Shown here: one piece after another, positions 50,420 to 61,841 of the stretch
Position numbering within the stretch: the first letter of the stretch is position 1
Layout of the letters: each line of letters starts with the position of its first letter
From: Combretum micranthum
Taxonomy: Eukaryota; Streptophyta; Magnoliopsida; Myrtales; Combretaceae
Assembly (NCBI GenBank): GCA_024138025.1
Contig: JAMXBD010002239.1
Location: 1 to 64,000 of the forward strand
Direction of reading: 5' to 3'
Length of the DNA stretch: 64,000 nt
Notes under the pieces: model-generated
The model's database searches: none
What the model saw: only the letters and a program-made list of their open reading frames with translations
What the model was told of the DNA's origin: nothing
Program-made: the position numbers and the translations under genes

Positions 50420-52896
50420 CATCTCCTATATTAGGTAAACTACTGATTTAGTAGTAAATAACACAAAAAAAAAAAAAAAAACTTATATCTTAGGAGCCAT
50501 ATACCTTAAATTTTGATTCATGTGAGATGAAACTTGGCATGGATGACTCATAATAAAAATTAACTTACACTTAGTAAAATGATAGATGACATGAATCATG
50601 AAGTGAAATCTAGCTAATATATCTCTAGAATACCTATAGTAAATCTTGGCCTTAACTATATTAAATGCTACACTATATAACTATGCAATCTAGACTCAAT
50701 ATAATATAGACATGCATGAAAATGAGAATGAAAGACTAAATAAATTAGGATAAACCTTAGGTTATGCACCTTACATACCTCGCATCACTCCCTAATAAGC
50801 CCGAATGAATGACTATGTGATCTAGACACATTGTAGTAGAGAAACTTGAAGGAAAATGAGAATAAAAGAATTAAACTAACTAAAATGACCCAAGAGTCTA
50901 AACCCTAGAAGCAATTGACCATGTAGATGCCATTAGGAACAAGCCATGTTTAAATGAACAATAAGATCATATGAATTTACAAACTCATTAGAAAAATGAA
51001 CAAGTAACTAAATATTAAGGTATGACCTTACAAGAGATAGAAAATTTAACCTACATATACAGATAAGGTTAACAAACAAAGTAAAAAATTAGAAATTACA
51101 CTATCAAAGGAGGCACTAAAAAATGTAGAATCTAAATGAAGTTAAATTAGAAAGCCTAATGAGATTACCATAAAAATAAATATAAACATAAATTAGGATT
51201 AAGAGAAATACAATGAAAATAAATAATAAATAGTAAATATCAACTGCCTTAGGATTGTTATATCAAAAGACCCATATAAACAATAAAAGCTTAATAATTA
51301 AGCAAAACAAAACTTACCAATATCATAATACACCTATTGACATCCATAGAGTAAGGTTCATAAAGTTGCAAATTGAATAAAATAAGTTAGCCATTAAATA
51401 GTACTTGAAACAAGCTTTTCAATGCTTATTCATATGCAAAAATCAAACTTAAAATGACCAATATATAACCGTTTTAAGGAAAAAAAGCATGTAACTTAGG
51501 AAAAACATAGCAAAAATAGGGAAATTATAACATTTGGTTAGCGAAGCATTAGGAGAATTCTTATGAGATTGTTCATTCCTTTTGTTTAGGAAATTTTGAG
51601 TTCGAGATCTTAAACCCAATATTTCAAAAGGTCATGGTCAAGTGAGGGAATTGTGATGATTTGTTATTTGCTTGTGTTTGCTACTGCTTGTTGTTATGTA
51701 TATCATATAATTGTTTGTTGAATGACTGGTTATTGTGAGTGTCATCATCTGTATGATCGCGGGAATAAATGGGTAATATTAAATACTAGGTTAAATTAAC
51801 TGGATATACTCGTCGCATGTGATTGAACCCCCTTGTAGGAAATGTCCTGGATTTGTAATTGAAAGTATTTTCAAAATGTATCTCTAAAAAAACATGACTT
51901 GAAGTACTCTTTTAGTCTTTTGAAATTGTTGAGTTCTACTAAAATATTTATGAAATAAACTTGGGACATTTTTTAGTGATGTTTTAACAGTGGATGTTGC
52001 TTAAGTCGAGGTGTACTTGCCATGTAATAATGGTAGATATTGCCTAAGTCGGGGTCTACCTTTCATAATCACCATCGTTGAGCAGCGATAAATGTTACCT
52101 GAGTTGGGGTCTACTTGCTATAATCACTAATATTGGGTGATAGATATGTGAGATAATTTTAAATATTAATCAACACAAACATGCACTAGGAATTTTACTT
52201 TTTACCAATGACGGGTAAGCATTGGATTCATCTGGATGGATGTTGCCACCAAGCAACCCTGTTCGGGTAAGATAGGGTATCCTATGTGAGTAAGTATGGG
52301 AGATAATTGATGTGTAGATAGCATAATTCTACATCATCTATGGCTCCGGACTCCCATAGATATATTGCTTGCATTCATATCTTGTGTAAATAGATCTACA
52401 TGAATGTTAATTTAATACTTAATAACTTGTGTGACCGGTAGTAGCGAGGAATGAACAAACTGAGTTGTGGTTTCGCTCACCTCCCAATAGTTTTTATGCA
52501 AGAATAATGCTTGTTGGGATTGAGCTATGAATGTGTGAAGAGTGATTCTCCACAGGACTTTCTTGAAGCTAGGTCACAATGAACCTAGAATATAGTTTGC
52601 ATAATCTGTGCTAGTATTTGAGACATATTTTATAGGATTAAAACCCAATTTTACTATTTGGTAGGAGATACCGATTCTCTATGATCCTGGTGAGATGTGG
52701 AAAATCGGATTCCATAGTTAAATTTCAATATTAATATTACATGTATATGTATAATTAATGGAAGAGCAGTTAATAAATAAGTAGAGTCTTGCAATCTCTA
52801 ACTTGTAGGACAGTTCTTATATTATGGGTACACACATGATATGATGACTTCGGAATAATCCTACTAAGCCTCTATTAAGATCGTGACATCACCATT
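50420..52896. other. AT-rich and LTR-like DNA, no gene
   Basis: Up to about 51540 no structure is evident. From about 51600 to 52896 the composition and words repeated at about 60-base spacing (CTTAAGTCGAGGTGTACTTGCC, CTAAGTCGGGGTCTACC, CTGAGTTGGGGTCTACTTGC near 52000-52115) resemble LTR sequence. It ends GTGACATCACCA immediately before copia coding sequence at 52897, so an unresolved LTR insertion is likely. Confidence 0.4.
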
Positions 52897-53054
52897 GGCT
52901 CTCTTATAGTGGCAAAAGGGAAGAAAAACAATACCATTTACTTAATGCTAGCAAAACTAAGTAAAGAAGAGGTGAACATGATTGATAAGTCACCAACAGA
53001 ACTTTGGCACAAACAGCTTAGTCATATGAGTGAAAAGGGATTACAAATACTTGT
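52897..53054 (+). pseudogene. copia pol fragment: GAG-pre-integrase
   Basis: An open frame reads GSLIVAKGKKNNTIYLMLAK and then TELWHKQLSHMSEKGLQIL, the copia GAG-pre-integrase segment including the HHCC histidines. It breaks at 53054 where the big solo LTR begins, and the same protein resumes with AKKEL at 63325. The upstream portion (protease, CCHC) is missing or displaced. Confidence 0.8.
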
Positions 53055-53055
53055 T

Positions 53056-53087
53056 GTAATGCCTTAAATTTTTAATTAAGGCATTAC
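53056..53087. repeat. perfect terminal hairpin of the solo LTR
   Basis: GTAATGCCTTAA (53056-53067) and TTAAGGCATTAC (53076-53087) are exact inverse complements with an 8-base loop at the 3' end of the LTR in its own sense. The 44210-46340 solo LTR has a weaker form at the same end. Confidence 0.7.
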
Positions 53088-53508
53088 TTTCACATATAAT
53101 ACTTTATAATTACACGCTTATGCTTTTTAGAATGATATATTTATTTTGAACATTGTTATCCACTTTTAATCAATGAAATTGTTTGTTTAGATTTCTAAAA
53201 CAACTGGATTCGATTACAGAAACCAAACTTTTAGAAAAATATAATAAAGGGTTCTATTCCTTCTAGAGTGAACCAATTTTCTAAGAAACAAAATTTTATA
53301 AAATCATTTTACAATCTATTCTTATGAGTAGATCAACAATTACAAACATTTTGGCTCCACAGGTCTCATAAAAGAATATTACAAATCAAAATACAAATCT
53401 AGCTTTTAAATAAAATAAAATAAAAACAAATACAAAAGAAATTGATGATCCTAAACTCACTTCACTTCTCCTCTCTAATCTCCAGGATCACCCAAAACTC
53501 GAGTTATG

Positions 53509-53660
53509 CATCATCATCATCAATAACCATCATCATCTTCACCAGATCATCACTAACATCAATCCTCATCCTCATCATCATCATCAGCAATCATTCATAA
53601 ACAACAACATCTCATCATCAACACCAAAACCTCACCATCATCATCATCATCAATTATCAA
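53509..53660. repeat. ATC/CAT-rich microsatellite in the solo LTR
   Basis: Imperfect trinucleotide runs of CAT/ATC (for example 53509-53521 and 53637-53651) are separated by short related sequence. It is part of the LTR body; no coding evidence. Confidence 0.6.
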
Positions 53661-55403
53661 TAACACATGGAAAAAGAACAAAATCAACGATAATGAGTCA
53701 AAGCTCAGTACACAGCAATATAAACACACACAAAATGACACATAAGCCTAGTTAAATGCAATGCGACAAATAAAACAAGTTATTATCTTTTTTTTTAAAG
53801 TAAACAAATTAACACTGGAGCACTCAGACTCCGAAACAAGCTACTGGGAATCTAGTCCTAAGTAACCACGCAATGCTTAAGGGGTTGATATAGACAGCTT
53901 GAATACATATATCTCCTAGATGATATAATTGATAAAGAAAAATAGCATCCTCTAGGGTTCACAACCGTTACACACCCTTTACTTAGTCTTAGTCAATAAC
54001 ATAGTCTAGTTCAATCCATCCCAAAAACGTGAATTAAACCATGTTATATCACCCTAAGCTTAAGCAAACGTTACATCGATACTATATACCCCATTAGCTA
54101 TCCGCTAAGCCACATACAAATTGCCATGGCACCTTGGCATAACATTAACATGGTAAAGGATGGCTTAAGCGCCTAAACCATCATGCCTTGCTCGGGACAA
54201 GTTACTGCTCCCCGAACTTGATTCAACGGCATACGAACAAAACAACACTCCATACTTAGGTCGTCTTTAAGTTTTTAATTGATTTTAGATGCCTATCCTA
54301 GCATACAACATGCAAGTTACTACGTATCTTATATATTTGAAATCCAAATAGACTCAGAAGGAAAATTAGAAGCCAACTCAGAAGATAAATCAGGTATTCA
54401 TACCTGTAAAGTCAAGAATTAAACTCATATAAGAAACTAGACTAATTATCCATTTATATCAAACTCGTTTTATTAAGGCTCTATATGATCAGACACTAAA
54501 TAAGAATCCCGCCATGGCTGCGAAGATCGTCCCACCAAAATATGGACAGTTCTCCTTTGTCTGTCAAAGTATTTCTTCTCACTTTGTTTATAATCTCTTA
54601 TTACAAAAGCATAAACAAAGCATTCATATACTAAAAACATTCGTTTCCTAAGCAAACAAACATTTGAAACAACATATTCCTCATATAATTCATGGTTTAT
54701 CTTAAATCATTATTCTAAGCCAACTATAAGCTATTAAATCTATTTTAACTTAACTTAGCCAAGATTGATTATACTCAATCATTTAATCCAATTGTTAAGC
54801 TAAAATAATTAAACTTAATTAATCTAATCCATTTTAGCTTTCTAAAATCTATTTAGTTAAGTTGGACTAAGAGTGATTAACTAAGTTCATTTTATATCTA
54901 AGGTTCATATTAATTTAAGTCTATGTTAACTTAATCTTAGTCAAAATGATTACTTAATCAATCTGATTCATTTTAGTTCATTCAAGTTCATTAAGCCAAC
55001 TTGAACTAAGATTATTAACTAAGTTTATTTTATATCCAACTCTATGTGAAATCAATTTATCTATTAAATCTACAAATTCACTAAACTCATGCTTAATTAT
55101 ATCATTCAACAAGTATAACACATCAAATATGATTTATCTATCTTATTTTAGCTCAAAAAGATTTATTTTATAACTAACTATACACTTTTAACTAGTAAAA
55201 TAAGTTTTCAATTTTGTTTAAAAACCGTAGCAGTTAGAAAAATCAAAATTTCGGCATTTGTAATTTTTGAATTTGCAAAAACTTAAAAAATAAAAGTTAT
55301 AGATCTCTTTTTAAGCTTTCCAACACAATTTGAATCACCTCAATCCAAGTTTGGATGAAAATGTTATGATTAAATTAAAAAATAGCATCATATTAGAGAA
55401 TCA

Positions 55404-55546
55404 GGGACCCAATGCCAGTAAGGGCCCATGTATGGCCGTACAACCCAAAAACACACCATCAGAGGCCTGTAAGGGACATTGCACGCCTGTATAAGTCAAA
55501 AATGTTACCACCAGGGCCTGTAAGGCCCTTTGTACACCCGTACAAG
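55404..55546 (-). repeat. cassette of GGCCTGTA / GTAC palindromes in the solo LTR
   Basis: Three units of about 50 bases each pair a GGCCTGTAAGGGC-like word with a TGTACRCCYGTACAA-like word. The best-preserved unit has GGGCCTGTAAGGCCC (55514-55528, perfect 6-3-6 palindrome) and TTGTACACCCGTACAA (55530-55545, perfect 6-4-6 palindrome). The other two are decayed forms. The overall organisation is like the GCCGGC cassettes but the words are different. Confidence 0.65.
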
Positions 55547-56007
55547 TTAGCTTACATAAGGTTATGAACTTCCTTTCATTTTCAAACTTCATTTTATCCA
55601 TTTTTTACACATCCTACATCAAATTTATCACCATTCAAACAACATACAACACATAAACACCACCTCCAATACTTCAAATCCCATTTCTTTTCATCAAACT
55701 CATCTAACAAATTCATAAAACCCCTACTACTATTCATCATCTTCCTCAACAACTCAATGGAAATATGGCTCGTAGATCAAGTAGACCTGCTTGTGATGCC
55801 ACCTGGACCAGCTTCAAGAACTCGAGCTAAGCGATTCAAAGAAGCACTCAACGAGTTGATTCAGAAGGTTCAATAAGGGTCGCGTGTTCGCACCATCTAG
55901 GATGAGCCTAAACTAATCAATATCATTAAGGCAAGCTCGGGATGAATCAAGACAAGTTTCAAGTGGAATGGACTAAAACTAGCAAGTAAGCCGCCCTATA
56001 TGTGATG

Positions 56008-56175
56008 GAATTGGAAACGAAGACGTTGGACGGCCTATGCTGGAGCACTTAACGCTGTCGGCCAAAAGGGGTACGCCGCCGACTTATGTAGGAAAGCCGC
56101 CGGCCTTACATTATGTTCACATTAGATTTTATTTCTGAATTGAAATGGCCGCTAGCTTTGTAAATAGGCCGCCAG
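56008..56175 (+). repeat. U3 GCCGCC-word cassette, 5' LTR
   Basis: Words such as AACGCTGTCGGCC, TACGCCGCCGACTTA, AAGCCGCCGGCCTT and GGCCGCCAGCTTA recur at short spacing in AT-rich DNA. The last lies about 60 bases upstream of the TATA box. The 3' LTR keeps the same words at the same places with point changes. Confidence 0.65.
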
Positions 56176-56233
56176 CTTATATTTTATTACGAATCATTTA
56201 TTATTTTGAGTCTTTAGGGTTTCATTTGCTTGT

Positions 56234-56241
56234 TATATAAA
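56234..56241 (+). promoter_or_regulatory. TATA box, 5' LTR
   Basis: TATATAAA followed by CCCC lies downstream of the cassette; the equivalent in the 3' LTR is at 62089-62096. It is the best candidate core promoter of the element. Confidence 0.6.
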
Positions 56242-56528
56242 CCCCTTTAGTTGTATGAACAAATCATTACACCATTGAATGAAAATAGAGATTTTCTCTT
56301 GGGTTCTTGACAGAACTTCTTTGAACTTATCGGATTTGTCCGTGGCGTTTATACTTTGACTTATCAATCGAAATCTCCATATTTTTTGGCGTTTTCCATC
56401 TATACTAAGGTTCTTACCTCCATATAGGTAACGGGTCGCAGTTTCTATACAAACATAAACGGTCTTGGGATTTGTATCGAACTTATTGGTATCGGGTTTC
56501 GTCATCCTTGGTGGGGTTCATGTTAGTT

Positions 56529-56540
56529 TGGTATCAGAGC
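56529..56540 (+). other. primer-binding site
   Basis: TGGTATCAGAGC, the complement of the initiator-methionine tRNA 3' end used by most plant LTR retrotransposons, lies three bases after the 5' LTR. Confidence 0.85.
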
Positions 56541-57136
56541 CTAGGTTTGTTTGAGGTTTGCCCATCTTGTTTCTTAATTAAAGTTTCAAATTAAGGGTTT
56601 TGAAAGTTCTGTTCTTTGAGATTATATTAGATCTTGATTGATCACAAACTCATTATTGTTAGCTTGTTATTGTGATAAAAAAAAATCAGTACAAAAAAAA
56701 TCAAAATAAAAAATCAATTGCTTGAGTTCTTAAGAGAGTTGTTAAAAGGTTGTCCAATTGATTTGGTAGACCAACAAAAGTTTGCTTCATCAATTGTTTC
56801 AAAAACTCCATCAATATAGTTTGACCTAATTCTCACCTGTTCATAATCTCTTGATAAGTTTAGGTTAAATTCTATAGATATATCCTAAAATTGTTTGAAT
56901 TAGTTCCTAAAGAACTAAAAGAGGAATTTGAGTGAGGAACAACATATTGAGTGTGAGAATACGCGAGTGGGAGTGAATCATTTGAAGAAAGAAAACACAC
57001 GCAAGTAGAGATCTATGAAGATTCTTTTATTACTAACGTTATTTCTTCAGGCAGAAAATATGTCTTAGTAGGATACATCTGTAGGTGAGAGAGAGGGAGC
57101 AGACACCAGATTGATTCTAGAGGCTTAACAACCGGG

Positions 57137-58130
57137 ATGAGAAAGATGTTTATGGAAGAAATGGACGAGCTTAATGAAAAGGTAGAGAAGAGCTTAGAAC
57201 GGTTTAGGAGTGCTCCACCAGTACAAAGGAGAGAGAGACTTCCCAGGAGAAGAGTGTGGTTACAGGAGGAGGACCATGAAGGTATGGGATTTGAGGAGGA
57301 GTTTGAGAGGGGTTCTGTGGATAACAAAGGGCGATATGGAGGTAGATATAGAGAAGCTAGGAACCAGGATGATGACTACCTAGGAAACATAAGATAAAGA
57401 TTCCTTCTTTTTAGGGAAAGAATGATCCTGAAGCTTGTCTTGAGTAGGAGAAGAAGGTGGAATTGGTGTTCGAATGCCATAATTATTCTGAAGCTAAGAA
57501 AGTAAAATTGGTAGCCATTAAGTTTTCAGACTATGCTATAGTTTGGTGGGATCAATTGTTGTTGAATAGAAGAAGGAATAGGGAGCCACCAATAGATATG
57601 TGGGAGGAGATGAAGAAGTGATGAGGAAGCGGTTTGTCCATTCTATTTCTATAGGAAATTGTATAATAGGTTGTAGAATTTTAAGCAAGGTAATAGGAGT
57701 GTAGAGGAGTATCACAAGGAGATAGAGGGCAATGATTAGGACGAATGTGGAGGTGGATCGTGAGGCTACGATGGCAAGATTTTTAGCTGGGTTAAATAGG
57801 GACATTTAGGATGCAGTAAAACCATAGCACTATGTTGAGTTGGATGATATGGTACACATGGCCATTAAAGTAAAACCAGCTCAAGACAAAGGGTAGTAGT
57901 ACTACAAAATTTACTTCTAATGTAGCTTCATCCAGTTACAAATCTAGTTACTGAAGAAGGAGAGAAGCAACCAGTCACTAAGTCGAAGCTTGAGCAGAAG
58001 CAACAAGTGACCAACTTGGCAAATCAAAGTAAATTTGATTCTTCTAATTCTAGAAATCGAGATATTAAATGCTTTAAATGCCAAGGCAGGGCCACATTAC
58101 TAATTAATGTCCAAATTGATGCGTGATGAT
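57137..58130 (+). pseudogene. gypsy gag remnant
   Basis: An 86-codon open frame from 57137 (MRKMFMEEMDELNEKVEKSL) is followed, across stops, by Gag-like segments: VELVFECHNYSEAKKVKLVA, IVWWDQLL, ARFLAGLNRDI and CFKCQG near 58072, the beginning of a CCHC zinc knuckle whose second half is lost. Several frame changes separate the segments. Confidence 0.65.
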
Positions 58131-58319
58131 TTTGCACAATGATGGTGAGTATGAGACTGAAGAGAATAGTGGATATGAGGATATGCCACCATTTAAGGAT
58201 ATTAGTGATGAGGAACTATGATATATAAACTAGTGGCTGTTGTGAAACGTGCCTTAAATGCATAGATGAAAGAAGAGGCTGAGGTGCAGAGGGAAAATAT
58301 TTTCCATACTAATGCCTAA

Positions 58320-58660
58320 TTGACGACCAGTTGTGTAGCCTGATTGTTGATGGGGGTAGCTACACCAATGTAGTGAGTACCTTTTGTTGTGGAGAGATTA
58401 GGGCTTAAAACCATTAAACACCCTAGTCCAGACAAGTTGCAGTAGTTGAATGATAGTGGTGAAACTAAAGTGAACAAGCAAGCCAACGTTGCTTTTAGCA
58501 TTGGGAGGTATGAGGATGTAGTCTTGTGTGATGTGGTTCCGATGCAGGCTTGTCATATATTGTTAAAAAGGCCATGGCAGTTTGATAGGAAGGTACAGTG
58601 CATGATGGCTTTTCCAACAAATACTCACTTGTTCACAATGACAAGAGTACAGTCTTAGGC
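58320..58660 (+). pseudogene. gypsy protease remnant
   Basis: LIVDGGSYTNVVS near 58340 corresponds to the DGGS-type active-site loop found in plant gypsy proteases. It is followed, in a frame open from 58446, by AFSIGRYEDVVLCDVVPMQA and HILLKRPWQFDRKV. The two parts are in different frames. Confidence 0.6.
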
Positions 58661-58946
58661 CGATAACTCCTAAGGAAGTTTATGAGGATCGATTGCAATT
58701 GCAACAAACTTTCGGGAAGCACAAAGAGAGTGAAAAATATGAGAAGAAAAGAAAAAGAAATTGTAAAAGAGAGGAAGGCTAGAAAGCGTGAGAGAGGCCA
58801 AGTCGAAAGGGGTTCGGCTTTGGTGGTGAGAGAAAAATGATAGTGCACCTTGCAAAACGAGAGTTGTATGGCAAGGGTAAGTGTTGTGAGGCGAGTAGTG
58901 GTAATGAAACAACCTATGCCGTTGATGATTTTACAAAGAAACTTGT

Positions 58947-59726
58947 TTGAACACTAACGAGATACCTGATACTTTGCCTAATACTATTAAATTTCTTTTG
59001 CAGGACTTTGCGGATGTATTTCTTCAGGAAATCCCAAAAGGATTACCTCCAGTTCGTGGTATTGAGCACCATATTGATTTTGTACCTGGGGCATCTATTC
59101 CAAACAAACCAGCTTATAGGAGTAATCCAAAGGAGACTAACGAACTCCAAAGGCAGGTCAATGATTTAATAGAGAAGGGGTACGTGAGGGAGAGCATGAG
59201 CTCGTGTGCTGCGCCAGTAATTTTGGTACCTAAATATGATGGGTCATGGAGAATGTGTGTTGATTGTAGGGCCATCAACAACATCACGGTAAAGTATCGA
59301 CATCCCATTCCTCGCTTAGATAACATGTTAGATGAGTTATATGGGTCAAGTGTCTTTTCCAAAATTGATTTGACAAGTGGATATCACCAAATTAGAATGA
59401 AGGAATGTGACGAATGGGAAACTACAGTTAAAACAAAATATGGTTCATATGAATGGTTAGTTATCCCCTTTGACTTAACTAATGCCCCTAGCACTTTTAT
59501 GAGACTTATGAACCATGTTTTGCAGGCATTCATTAGAAAGTTTGTGGTTGTCTATTTTGATGATATCCTTATTTACAACAAAAACTTGTATGACCATGTA
59601 ATTCATTTAAGGGCTGTTTTGGATGTGCTTCAAAAGGAGCAATTATATGCTAACCTTAAAAAGTGCACTTTTTGCACAGAAAAATTTGTGTTTATTGGTT
59701 TTGTTGTGAGTGCACAGGGAATATAG
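58947..59726 (+). pseudogene. gypsy reverse transcriptase (RT), 259-codon open part
   Basis: The frame covers most of the RT domain: KPAYRSNP and the fingers region, WRMCVDCRAINNIT, KIDLTSGYHQIRM with a catalytic Asp at residue 141, and YFDDIL with the catalytic Asp pair at about residues 205-206 (59553-59570). It ends at a TAG (59724-59726) directly after FVVSAQGI; the same frame continues with the RT thumb/connection. The stop makes the polyprotein non-contiguous. Confidence 0.85.
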
Positions 59727-60460
59727 GTGGACAAAGAGAAGATTCCTACAATTCAGGAATGGCCAAGTCCAACAAATGTGAGCAGTGTTTGTAGTTTCCA
59801 TGGATTGGCTAGTTTTTATCACAGGTTTGTGAAGGACTTCAGCAGCATCGCTACACCACTCACTAAGTCATCAAGAAGAATGTTAGGTTTAGTTCGGGAG
59901 AGCAACAAGAGAAGGCATTCCAATTGCTTAAGGAAAAACTAACCCATGCTCTATTACTTGCATTATCTAACTTTACTAAAACTTTTGAGATTGAGTGTGA
60001 TGCTTCAAGGTTAGGTATTGGAGAAGTTCTTATGCAAAAAGGAAGACTCATTGCATAATTTAGTGAGAAGCTAAGTGGGGCAACTTTAAATTACCCTACT
60101 TATGACAAGGAGTTGTATGCATTAGTCCAAGTGCTGGAAACATGGCAACATTATCTTTAACCAAAGGAGTTCGTGATTCACACGGATCATGAATCATTGA
60201 AGTACTTGAAGGGCCAACACAACCGAACAAGAGACATGCTCATTGGATGGAACTTATAGAGACTTTTCCATATGTCATTCACTACAAGCAAAGTAAGGCG
60301 AACATTGTTGCAGATGCGCTTTCAAGGACATACACTCTTATCTCTACTCTTAGCACTAAATTGCTTGGTCTTGAACACATTAAAGAACTGTATGATAAGA
60401 CCAAGATTTTTGTGAAAAGTATGCTTGTTGTAAGAAGGGAGCCCATGATAAATTCTTTAG
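59727..60460 (+). pseudogene. gypsy RT connection and RNase H remnant
   Basis: WPSPTNVSSVCSFHGLASFY follows the RT stop in frame. RNase H segments come next in shifted frames: [52 protein letters not shown] and IVADALSRTY. Stops and one-base shifts separate them. Confidence 0.7.
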
Positions 60461-60534
60461 ACATTATGGGTTTTTGTTTAGGGAAAACAAACTGTGTATT
60501 CCTAATTGTTCCATCCAAGAGTTATTGGTGAGGG

Positions 60535-61345
60535 AGTCTCATAGTGGGGGATTAATGGGACACTTTGGTCCAACTAAGACTATAGGGGTTTTATAGGAAC
60601 ATTTTTATTGGCCATACATGAGACGTGATGTAGAGAGGATTTGTGAACGATGTGTAACCTGTAGGCAAGCTAAGTCTAAGGTTCAACCTCATGGCTATAC
60701 ACACCGTTACCTATTCCTCCTGAACCTTGGGTTGACATTTTTATGGACTTTGTGTTAGGATTACCTAGGTCTAGAATTTGTAGGGATTCTATATTTGTGG
60801 TTGTGGATTGGTTTTCAAAGATGGCACACTTTGTTCCATGCCACAGAACTGATGATGCGTGCTGATTTATTCTTTAGAGAAGTCGTTCGTTTGCATGGTA
60901 TGCCTAAGACAATTGTTTCTGATAAGGATGCAAAGTTCTTAAGCTATTATTGGAAGACCTTGTGGTGTAAGTTAAGCACTAAATTATTGTTTTCTACTAC
61001 CTATCACCTGCAATCCGATGGTTAAATGGAAGTAAATAGGACTTTATCAACTATGTTAAGGGCTATCATTCAGAAGAACATTAAAACATGGCAAGATTGT
61101 TTGCCACATGTTGAGTTTGCTTATAATCACACCATAGACTCTGCTACTAAATTTTCACCTTTTGAGATTATGTATGGGTTGAATCCATTAACTCCATTAG
61201 ATTTATCTCCTTTACCTATGCATGAGTTTGTGAATTTAGATGGCAAGAAGAAAGCTGAATTTGTTGAACAAATTCATGAGAAGGCAATGCTCAATATTGA
61301 GCAACGAACTGAGCAATATACAAAACAAGTCAACAAAGGGTGACG
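60535..61345 (+). pseudogene. gypsy integrase remnant
   Basis: Integrase pieces in order: HSGGLMGHFGPTKT and [12 protein letters not shown] (HHCC zinc finger), [20 protein letters not shown] in the catalytic core, TTYHLQSDG followed by a stop at 61023, then [24 protein letters not shown] and [15 protein letters not shown]. Multiple stops make it inactive. Confidence 0.75.
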
Positions 61346-61385
61346 ACAGGTGGTCTTTGAACTCGGTGATTGGGTTTAGCTTCAT

Positions 61386-61841
61386 ATGCGCAAGGAACAA
61401 TTTCCTGAGCAAAGGCGATCTAAATTGCTTCCTAGAGGCAATGATCTTTTTCAAGTTCTGGAGTGCATCAATGATAACGCTTACAGGCTTGATCTACTTA
61501 GTGAGTATTCTGTAAGTGCTACTTTTAACATTACTGATCTAAGTCCTTTTGATGTAAGCGATGAAGATTTGAGGACAAACCCTTCTCAAGAGGAAGGGAA
61601 TGATGGAAATATGGCTCGTAGATCAAGAGTAGAACCGCTTGTGATGCCACCTGGACCAACTTCAAAAAGTCGGGTTAAGCGATTCAAAGAAGCACTCAAC
61701 GAGTTGATTCAAAAGGTTCAAGAAGAGGAGTCGTATGTTCGCACCATTTGGGATGAGCCTAAACTAATCAATATCATCAAAGCGAGCTTGGGAATGAATC
61801 AAAACAAGTTTCAAATGGAATGGACTAAAGTTGGAAAGTAA
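61386..61841 (+). pseudogene. C-terminal end of the gypsy polyprotein, running into the LTR
   Basis: A 151-codon frame starts with RKEQFPEQRRSKLLPRGND and YSVSATFNITDLSPFDV, the usual tail after integrase, and continues past the 3' LTR start (61601) for 80 codons (PPGPTSKSRVKRFKEALNEL...). The matching region of the 5' LTR retains most of it with frame breaks. Coding sequence is therefore duplicated in both LTRs. Confidence 0.65.
61587..61600 (+). other. polypurine tract
   Basis: AAGAGGAAGGGAA directly abuts the TGATGG start of the 3' LTR, as expected for the plus-strand primer of reverse transcription. It confirms the LTR boundary. Confidence 0.75.

Larger units (their letters stand above)
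55755..56525 (+). repeat. 5' LTR of the gypsy element
   Basis: It pairs with 61601-62385. It starts CAATGGAAATATGG where the 3' copy has TGATGG, so the canonical TG has mutated to CA. It contains former coding sequence, a palindromic-word cassette (about 56008-56175) and TATATAAA at 56234-56241, and ends just before GTT and the primer site. Confidence 0.8.

Noticed and set aside
57013..57327. 104-codon minus-strand open frame rich in Ser/Leu
   Set aside because: It is antisense to the purine-rich gag sequence of the gypsy element.
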